This document shows, piece by piece, positions 41,201 through 45,751 of a stretch of DNA of 45,751 nt; position 1 is the first letter of the stretch, and every line of letters begins with the position of its first letter. The position numbers and the translations under genes are program-made. The notes beneath the pieces are model-generated. The model was given only the letters and a program-made list of their open reading frames with translations. It was not told the origin of the DNA and did not search any database. Source of the stretch: Nitrospirota bacterium (GTDB lineage Bacteria > Nitrospirota > Nitrospiria > Nitrospirales > Nitrospiraceae); NCBI GenBank assembly GCA_020027965.1, contig JAHRHE010000037.1, positions 1 through 45,751 on the forward strand, read 5' to 3'.

Positions 41201-41417
41201 GGACGACGGATATGCCGATGAATATGCGCTGGAAGATACCAAAATGGCTCTGCGGGAAGCCCGCATTCGCGGCGTGGAGCCTTTTTGCATCACCGTGGAC
41301 CGGGGCGCCGATGATTACCTCCGGCGGATGTACGGAGAGGTCCGTTATGTCATTATCGATCATGTCGCGGCGCTGCCGGAACGGCTCCCACGAATTTATC
41401 AGCGGCTCACTGCGTAA
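38250..41417 (+). CDS. Large helical-repeat + HExxH + VWA protein (NorD/CbbO-like)
   Basis: 1055 residues, no signal. Residues ~95-340 are six helical repeats of about 38 residues, each with A-x-x-(F/Y)-(F)-x-x-S-P-x-I/L-L (SP or its equivalent near 107, 145, 182, 225, 263, 301). At 433-437 is HEAGH in TVMTAHEAGHLEFGTYSL, a zincin-like motif known in NorD/CbbO relatives. Residues ~463-480 (PSPPPSPPRGEDNGEG) are a translated intergenic-type repeat, and ~690-730 are GGGGACAGT-type repeats. The C terminus is a von Willebrand A domain with MIDAS DLSGS (868-872) and VLISDGKPLDDGY. Probable partner of the NorQ/CbbQ ATPase. Confidence 0.87.
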   Translation: MTDSPFKKTDQEELIARLAGALDRSTAVELVSDLVRTTNRSETATQVLELLDELKEASSKAAQGAVEALLELRRRGALEVVVSWLDLGVALAGSSGAAAIKYFKESPLILGLIESTEARRQVLVLALELAESDPNVALDWFKKSPELLTVLPADQLASWAEVGVELARLDYVVGIEFFRQSPAIAQVIPLPLVRTWVSFGMKLITQNSLGKTDYLGTLEFFRTSPAILGEVKGAGARQAVVELGSVMADHSPTLAIAFLAEAPTILRRLPSEEWRAKVLQYGVLVAERDAEAALAYVRRCPEILGLIGSVEPGAEKFEEWYRSGMEILEFSPDGARAYFALETRKALASIEQAISGVPLRQIARSVKLFAQGLCGADVTIRSLPDLDPAGQAAPESLRATVSPDGRTIALPALLRRYPTREQNLRLYTVMTAHEAGHLEFGTYSLSLGRLADLIHVVRTRYRPSPPPSPPRGEDNGEGQSGMAQSPSIQSLKELFALYPQPGLVRDLWTVLEDARVEYRLQHEYPGLKRDLAVLAREAVRTRSFTHGLSVREMIVDYLLLLTTAEPGTVRIPDSIADIVDQLWALCQRILTPTASAEETIRLVDRLYLTMEEMLASTACDVAAYEEEATKRDLGAGPKASEEVSGQYRPVTNWAYRGAMNPDMVRDRGGDVEGTDQQIALHGDSSHAESSAEGLRPPKPEGGQSPRSVPSRASGLGAQPPEDASGPGGMPPSTVEQMLAVRIDQREGQDSAQSNERAFLYDEWDGLIQDYRSGWCRVVERVAPEGSCDFAEAALAAHGPAVRLLRRYFESIRPPGLRRVHGQPDGEELDLDASIRRIADRKAGAEPSDRIYLRREKRERDVAAAFLVDLSGSTSRQIESPAGSSSRRVIDVEKEGLVLLCEALEAIGDQYGVYGYSGRGREQVEFVILKEFDEPAPGRTAQRIGSIGPMHQNRDGAAIRHAAHKLLARDARVRLLVLISDGKPLDDGYADEYALEDTKMALREARIRGVEPFCITVDRGADDYLRRMYGEVRYVIIDHVAALPERLPRIYQRLTA

Positions 41418-41593
41418 GACCGTGACAGGTGACCCCTCGAGGTAACTCGGGGTCCTGAGCTCGCCGAAGGCCGGGTGAGGGATAATGGGTTCGTAAGATG
41501 AAGGAGTATCAGGGGATCAGGTACTCGTCACGCGCTTGCGCACCGGAGCGCTTCAGCGCGCAGGCGCGTCACCGTGTCTTCTGAGGAGGCCTC

Positions 41594-42004
41594 TTGGCCG
41601 AACCACCTACCGAAAAGACGGTGCCGCCGTGGTTGTACAAACTCTTTACCGGCCATCAGTACCCCTACGTGCGAAGGCAGGCGAAATTCTCGAATCGGGA
41701 GCACAAGCCGGGTGAGGAACGCCCGGAGCCAACGCGCGCTGAGATCGATGCAAAATTCTGGGAGATCTTTCCGCGTTGCTGGGTCAAGATCCTGGAAGAG
41801 GTGAAGACGGGGATGATCGTGAGCTTCGTGGAGCTCGGTACGTACCCGCCGGGAGGTTATCAGGACCTGATCGACCATCCGGAAGAGTTCCTGGCGAAGA
41901 CCTATGGCAAGAAGAAGATCAAGGTGAACTTCTACGATGGGGAGAACTTCGTGTGCACGATCAATTTTAAGGTTGGCGGCTGGACGGGACACGAGGGGCA
42001 CTGA
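41594..42004 (+). CDS. Conserved hypothetical protein
   Basis: 136 residues from TTG 41594, supported by GAGGAGG 5 nt upstream. Soluble; central FWEIFPRCWVKILEEVKTG and C-terminal IKVNFYDGENFVCTINFKVG. No family recognised. 41418-41590 before it contains only GC-rich short palindromes. Confidence 0.6.
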   Translation: MAEPPTEKTVPPWLYKLFTGHQYPYVRRQAKFSNREHKPGEERPEPTRAEIDAKFWEIFPRCWVKILEEVKTGMIVSFVELGTYPPGGYQDLIDHPEEFLAKTYGKKKIKVNFYDGENFVCTINFKVGGWTGHEGH

Positions 42005-42062
42005 GGTCAGACTGAGGCTAAGGTTAAGGCTGAGGGTCGGACTCAGCACTCAACCTTGACCT
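42004..42062. repeat. Complementary GACTGAG/CTCAACC run between genes
   Basis: GACTGAG, GCTAAG, GTTAAG, GCTGAG followed by the roughly complementary ACTCAGC, ACTCAAC, CTTGACC, forming an imperfect hairpin just upstream of mdh. Confidence 0.7.
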
Positions 42063-42086
42063 TAATCTCAACCTTCGAGGGAGAAT

Positions 42087-43022
42087 ATGGCGCGGCCGAA
42101 GATCACCGTGGTCGGAGCGGGGAACGTCGGCGGGACCGTGGCGCAGCGGCTCGCGGAGAAGAACTGCTACGACGTTGTCCTCGTGGACATCGTCGAGGGC
42201 CTCCCGCAGGGGAAAGCGCTGGACCTGACGCAGGCGGGGCCGATCGTCGGCTATGACACCCGTGTAGTGGGCACAAATGGGTACCAGGAGACCGCCGGGT
42301 CGGCCATCGTGGTGATTACGTCGGGGGTTCCGCGGAGGCCCGGGATGAGCCGCGATGAGTTGCTGGCGGCGAACACCCAAATCGTCCGAGGGGTCGTACA
42401 GGAGACAGTCGCGCGGTCCCCGGACGCGATCCTGCTCGTGGTGTCGAATCCCCTGGATGCGATGGTCCATGTGGCGCGGCGCGTCAGCGGCTTTCCCAAG
42501 GCGCGCGTGCTGGGCATGGCCGGGGTACTGGATTCGGCGCGCTTCCGCGCCTTCATCGCCGCTGAGCTGGGCGTGTCGGCGTCCGAGGTGCGCGCGCTGG
42601 TACTGGGCGGACACGGCGACTCGATGGTGCCGGTGCTCCGGTATACGACCGTCGCCGGCCGGCCGATCAGCGACCGCCTCCCCAAGGAACGGCTTGAGGC
42701 GCTGATCCGTCGCACGCGGGACGGCGGAGCCGAAATTGTGAACCTATTGAAGGCCGGCAGCGCCTTCTATGCCCCCTCCGCGTCCGTCGTCGAGATGGTC
42801 GAGGCGATCCTGAAAGATCAGAAGCAGGTCCTGCCTTGCGCCGCACTCTGTGAGGGAGAATACGGCCTGCTCGACGTGATCGTCGGGGTACCGGTCAGGC
42901 TGGGCCGCGGAGGGGCCGAGGCGATCATCGAGTACGAGCTCAGCGCGGACGAGCGGGCCGCGCTCGCGACCTCGGCGGCGGCGGTCAAGGAGCTCTGCGC
43001 CGCCGTGGATCGCTTGCTGTAG
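42087..43022 (+). CDS. mdh: Malate dehydrogenase (LDH-like type)
   Basis: NAD-dependent malate/oxaloacetate interconversion in the TCA cycle. [17 protein letters not shown] is the dinucleotide site; [14 protein letters not shown] carries the Arg pair that selects a dicarboxylate; VLDSARFR and [11 protein letters not shown] supply the Asp-His catalytic pair. 311 residues, normal. GAGGGAG ribosome site. Heptamer/hexamer hairpin upstream. Confidence 0.95.
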   Translation: MARPKITVVGAGNVGGTVAQRLAEKNCYDVVLVDIVEGLPQGKALDLTQAGPIVGYDTRVVGTNGYQETAGSAIVVITSGVPRRPGMSRDELLAANTQIVRGVVQETVARSPDAILLVVSNPLDAMVHVARRVSGFPKARVLGMAGVLDSARFRAFIAAELGVSASEVRALVLGGHGDSMVPVLRYTTVAGRPISDRLPKERLEALIRRTRDGGAEIVNLLKAGSAFYAPSASVVEMVEAILKDQKQVLPCAALCEGEYGLLDVIVGVPVRLGRGGAEAIIEYELSADERAALATSAAAVKELCAAVDRLL

Positions 43023-43037
43023 CGGTAGTTTGAAACC

Positions 43038-43066
43038 TTGACAATCGGCGGCGCCGCACCTACTAT
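43038..43066 (+). promoter_or_regulatory. Strong sigma70-like promoter
   Basis: TTGACA, exactly 17 nt, TACTAT, about 70 nt before the ATG at 43139. Confidence 0.7.
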
Positions 43067-43138
43067 TTGGGCCGGCCCATTCGGGGATAGTCAGTTGTAC
43101 CGAGAGACGCGCACCGAATCCTAACCCCAGGAGCGACT

Positions 43139-43666
43139 ATGGAGTTCAAGGCTGATGAGTTCATCATACTGCTGATGCGGTGGATTCATTTATTCTCCGG
43201 CGTGACCTGGATTGGGCTGCTCTACTACTTCAATATCGTCCAGGTTCCCTTCATGAAGGAGACCGACGCGGGCACCAAGAGCGGGGTCGTGCAGAAATTG
43301 CTGCCGAGGGCGCTCTGGTGGTTTCGGTACGCGGCGCTGGCGACGGTGCTGTCCGGGCTCATCATCATCGGCTCGCACTTCACTCACGGCCATGGTCACG
43401 GGATTTTCAGCACGTCGTGGGGGGTCTCGATCGCCATTGGGGGCGGGTTGGGCATCATCATGTTCTTGAACGTGTGGCTTCTGATCTGGCCGAATCAGAA
43501 GGTGGTGATCCGCATGACCACGGAGGCCGCCGCCAACAAGACTTCGCCGCCGCCGGAGATGGCCAAACATGCGAGGATCGCGTTCCTCGCTTCGCGGACC
43601 AATTTCGTGCTGTCGTTCCCGATGCTCTTCTTCATGGCGACCGCGAGCCATTATCCGTTGTTCTGA
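43139..43666 (+). CDS. PuuD/urate-oxidase-N-like membrane protein
   Basis: 175 residues with four hydrophobic helices: ILLMRWIHLFSGVTWIGLLY, RYAALATVLSGLIIIGSHF, IAIGGGLGIIMFLNVWLLIW and FVLSFPMLFFMATASHY. The RWIH...WIGLLYYFN start is that of the PuuD-like membrane domain family, in which His residues suggest haem or metal binding; HFTHGHGHG adds a His-rich loop. The cytochrome c part of true PuuD is absent. Own promoter; CAGGAG ribosome site. Confidence 0.75.
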   Translation: MEFKADEFIILLMRWIHLFSGVTWIGLLYYFNIVQVPFMKETDAGTKSGVVQKLLPRALWWFRYAALATVLSGLIIIGSHFTHGHGHGIFSTSWGVSIAIGGGLGIIMFLNVWLLIWPNQKVVIRMTTEAAANKTSPPPEMAKHARIAFLASRTNFVLSFPMLFFMATASHYPLF

Positions 43667-43678
43667 AGAGCCCGGCCA

Positions 43679-43707
43679 GCGGGCAGCTTCCGGGCGAAGC
43701 TGCCCGC
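43679..43707. terminator. Perfect 12-bp hairpin after the membrane protein gene
   Basis: GCGGGCAGCTTC / GAAGCTGCCCGC with a 5-nt loop, 12 nt after the stop; no clear T run follows. Confidence 0.55.
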
Positions 43708-43837
43708 CCGCTGTTCCCATTCGGTGATCCTGTAGAAGGGCGCTGTCCCTCCCGGCTGAAAGGCCTAGGCATTCCTCCAAAACATAGGCCAGAGGCCCTA
43801 ACCATTTGAGAATCTGCCAGAATTTGTCCACTTCGGC

Positions 43838-43867
43838 TTGACGAGGCTGGTACGCGCGCCTTATAGT
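43838..43867 (+). promoter_or_regulatory. Sigma70-like promoter for the nuoF-like operon
   Basis: TTGACG, 18 nt, TATAGT, 54 nt before the GTG at 43922. It lies inside the longest open frame and argues for the GTG start. Confidence 0.65.
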
Positions 43868-43921
43868 ACATGGTCCGGCTCTCTAGGCCGCACTCGCTGC
43901 GAACGACCAAGACGAGGCTCT

Positions 43922-45211
43922 GTGACGACGACCGAACCACGAGTCTTGCAGAAGTTGGACGGTCCGCCCTGGGACATCGAGCCGTACCTGCGCGTGGGTG
44001 GCTACGAAGCCTGGCGGAAGTGCGTGAAAGACCTAAGTCCGGAAGAGATCGTGGACCTGATCAAACGGTCAGGCCTCCGTGGGCGGGGCGGAGCCGGGTT
44101 TCCAACGGGCACCAAGTGGGACAAGGTGCTCCACCACCGGATCGCGGAACGATACTTCGTGTGCAACGCGGGCGAGCACGAGCCCGGTACGTTCAAGGAT
44201 CGGTATCTCCTGAAAGAGAGTCCCCATCAATTGCTTGAGGGCTGCCTGATTGCGGCCCATACCGTGGGAGCGAAGGCGTCCTTCATCTATATCAACCACG
44301 AGTACGAGGAAGAGCGCGCGAACATGGCCAAGGCCATGGACCAGGCCAGGGCCAAGGGTCTCTTAGGAAAGAATATCCTGGGAAGCGGCCTTGATCTGGA
44401 GGTGGAGTTGTTTTCCGGGCAGGGGAGTTACGTCGCCGGGGAAGAGACGGCGATGCTGGAATCCATGCAGGGACGCCCGGCGATGCCGCGTCAGAAGCCG
44501 CCCTTTTATCCGACTGACTTCGGGCTCTACGGGAAACCGACGCTGGTCAATAACGTCGAGACCCTGTGCAACATCCCTCGGATCGTCGTGAACGGTCCCG
44601 GCTGGTTTACTCAGGTCGGGACCGAGAAGTGTCCGGGGACCATGCTGTTTTCGTTGAGCGGAGCGGTCAACAGGCCGGGCATCTATGAAATGCCGATGGG
44701 GACGCCGCTGAGGCGTCTGATCGAGGACTGCGGCGGCGGGGTGCCGGCGGGGCGCAAGATCAAAGCGGTATTTCCGGGCGGACCCTCCTTCGCCATGGTG
44801 ACCGCCGACCAACTGGACCTGCCAATGGACTTTGATTCGCTGAAGAAGGCCGGCACGGGACTCGGTTCGGCCGGCGTGATTGTGGTGGACGATGCCACCT
44901 GCATGGTCGCGCGGACATTGGCGTTCTCGAATTTCTTCAAGAATGAGAGCTGCGGCCAGTGTCCCCCGTGTCGCATGGGGACGATCAATCTTGCCACCCT
45001 GATGACCAAGATCGAGCAGGGAGAGGGGACTCAGAAAGACCTGGACAGCCTGCTCCAGCTCTGCGGTTTCGTGAAGGGGACGGGCTATTGCACGCTGGTC
45101 ACCGGTGCCGCGGTGTTGGTGCAGAGCAGCCTGCGCCTGTTCAGGCACGAATTCGAAGAGCATATCGCGCTCAAGCGGTGCCCGTTCCAGCCGGCGGCGG
45201 TGGTGGCGTGA
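43922..45211 (+). CDS. nuoF: NuoF-like NADH-oxidising flavo-iron-sulfur subunit
   Basis: 429 residues from GTG 43922. GLRGRGGAGFPTGTKW (NADH/FMN), CNAGEHEPGTFKDR (NAGE motif with Glu then His), SYVAGEETAMLESMQGRP (FMN) and ESCGQCPPCRMG plus a later C (GTGYC) for the N3-type [4Fe-4S] cluster. NuoE and other complex I subunits are not adjacent; instead a [2Fe-2S] ferredoxin follows 18 nt later, suggesting a soluble NADH:ferredoxin-type module. HoxF/FdsB-like roles are alternatives. The gap to the ferredoxin is a heptamer pair (GTGACGA, GTGACGG) that includes the stop codon. Confidence 0.88.
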   Translation: MTTTEPRVLQKLDGPPWDIEPYLRVGGYEAWRKCVKDLSPEEIVDLIKRSGLRGRGGAGFPTGTKWDKVLHHRIAERYFVCNAGEHEPGTFKDRYLLKESPHQLLEGCLIAAHTVGAKASFIYINHEYEEERANMAKAMDQARAKGLLGKNILGSGLDLEVELFSGQGSYVAGEETAMLESMQGRPAMPRQKPPFYPTDFGLYGKPTLVNNVETLCNIPRIVVNGPGWFTQVGTEKCPGTMLFSLSGAVNRPGIYEMPMGTPLRRLIEDCGGGVPAGRKIKAVFPGGPSFAMVTADQLDLPMDFDSLKKAGTGLGSAGVIVVDDATCMVARTLAFSNFFKNESCGQCPPCRMGTINLATLMTKIEQGEGTQKDLDSLLQLCGFVKGTGYCTLVTGAAVLVQSSLRLFRHEFEEHIALKRCPFQPAAVVA

Positions 45212-45229
45212 CGAGTGACGGGTTGTGCC

Positions 45230-45583
45230 ATGCCCAAGGTGACGTTCCTACATCCTGAAGGGAAGAGCGGGGAGGTGCCCGCCAACACGACCCTGCTGGA
45301 GGCGGCGCAGATGATCGGGTTTCCGCTGAACCACGACTGTGGTGGAAACGCCTCGTGCACGACCTGCAGGGTGCAAGTGCAAGTGGGCGGAGAGAATCTG
45401 TCCGAGATCGAGTTTGAGGAGCAGGACCTCCTGGACCGCGAGGCGCTCAGCGAGCCGTATCACCGGCTGGGATGCCAGGCGCGGATCGGAGGAGACGTGG
45501 TGGTGCTCGTTCCAGAAACCAAATGGCAGGCGCCGGTTTCCGTGGAGCAGCCAGGGGCGACGCTGGATGCCGCCAAGAACTAG
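45230..45583 (+). CDS. [2Fe-2S] ferredoxin (ISC/adrenodoxin-like)
   Basis: 117 residues from ATG 45230. Cluster ligands: DCGGNASCTTCRV (C-x5-C-x2-C) and a distal LGCQARI. EFEEQDLLDREAL is the acidic partner-binding helix and YHRLGCQARIGGDVVV the C-terminal strand of the adrenodoxin/Fdx group. Likely electron partner of the NuoF-like protein or of Fe-S assembly. Confidence 0.9.
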   Translation: MPKVTFLHPEGKSGEVPANTTLLEAAQMIGFPLNHDCGGNASCTTCRVQVQVGGENLSEIEFEEQDLLDREALSEPYHRLGCQARIGGDVVVLVPETKWQAPVSVEQPGATLDAAKN

Positions 45584-45595
45584 AGGAGAAAGACG

Positions 45596-45751
45596 ATGGT
45601 CACAATCAGTCCAGTTGCGGAAGCGAAAATTCGGGAACTCATGCAGGAAGAGAAGGACACCGTGGGCCTGCGGGTCTACGTACGCGGCGGCGGGTGCCAC
45701 GGGTACCAATACGGGATGGCGTTTGAGTCCAAGTTGAGCGATGATGACACC
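45596..45751 (+). CDS. A-type Fe-S carrier (HesB/IscA/ErpA), 5' part
   Basis: 52 codons to the window end. LRVYVRGGGCHGYQYGMAFE contains the first of three cluster-binding Cys in the family context G-G-G-C-x-G; the C-terminal C-G-C lies beyond the window. AGAGGAGA ribosome site, 12 nt behind the ferredoxin gene, so it belongs to the same operon. Delivers Fe-S clusters to client proteins. Confidence 0.9.
   Translation, partial: MVTISPVAEAKIRELMQEEKDTVGLRVYVRGGGCHGYQYGMAFESKLSDDDT

Noticed and set aside
43838-43921. 28 extra N-terminal residues of the NuoF-like protein
   Set aside because: A good promoter overlaps this part, and the family N terminus fits the GTG at 43922.
1-45751. tRNA, rRNA or riboswitch genes
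   Set aside because: I saw no cloverleaf-like segment, rRNA core or known riboswitch consensus by eye; a covariance-model scan would be needed to exclude short RNAs.

Overview
The window is about 46 kb of GC-rich bacterial chromosome, with genes on both strands and short operons joined by 4-nt overlaps. No rRNA or tRNA gene is seen. The gene mix (lone NuoF-like subunit with ferredoxin and A-type Fe-S carrier, LDH-type malate dehydrogenase, CbbQ/NorQ ATPase and a NorD/CbbO-like VWA protein, lysine 2,3-aminomutase, a single-domain MetE, a c-type-haem diguanylate cyclase) and the density of intergenic repeats suggest a Nitrospirota-like or NC10-like organism. This is an inference from gene content; no phylogenetic marker was available.

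Layout. 1-6.7 kb: end of an acyl-CoA dehydrogenase, a patatin, a translationally coupled XRE regulator + tryptophanase-family lyase, a secreted 5'-nucleotidase-like protein, and a BolA/CGFT-glutaredoxin pair. 6.7-16.3 kb: a genomic island that is largely an integron gene-cassette array. It has intact, interrupted and truncated attC sites, mostly one small gene (or one gene pair) per cassette, all on the + strand, and only a 3' remnant of an integron integrase. Cassettes encode a SEC-C protein, a PD-(D/E)XK-like protein, a two-gene winged-helix/DUF4145-like unit, a GIY-YIG/DUF4357 protein, a DUF433/DUF5615 toxin-antitoxin pair, membrane proteins and a DUF5996 protein. Large GC-rich repeats (copies A, B and inverted C) punctuate the island, and copy C has replaced the 3' end of an SDR gene. 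A palindromic element occurs four times only inside the island, three times at the same place inside an attC site.

16.3-25.5 kb (- strand): SDR, haem-sensing diguanylate cyclase, two rSAM/selenodomain-type glycosyltransferases (TIGR04282/TIGR04283-like), a membrane protein, dCTP deaminase, lysine 2,3-aminomutase with an apparent internal deletion, a glutaredoxin/GST-fold protein and an ATP-grasp-like protein. 25.7-31.5 kb: a YkgJ-DUF2156 fusion, small membrane proteins, a nucleotidyltransferase pair, and a core-MetE + His-rich membrane protein unit bounded by a 20-bp direct repeat. 32-41.4 kb: TonB-C-terminal protein, CbbQ/NorQ ATPase, lipoprotein, type II NADH dehydrogenase, DUF167, a GIY-YIG gene flanked by inverted repeats, an M28 peptidase and a 1055-residue VWA protein. 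41.6-45.75 kb: a hypothetical, malate dehydrogenase, a PuuD-like membrane protein, NuoF-like, ferredoxin and an A-type carrier, with strong sigma70-like promoters.

The most unusual features are (i) the cassette array with attC-resident palindromes, (ii) degenerate tandem heptanucleotide repeats scattered between genes and translated in frame inside several genes, and (iii) a GIY-YIG nuclease gene bracketed by the ends of an inverted repeat.
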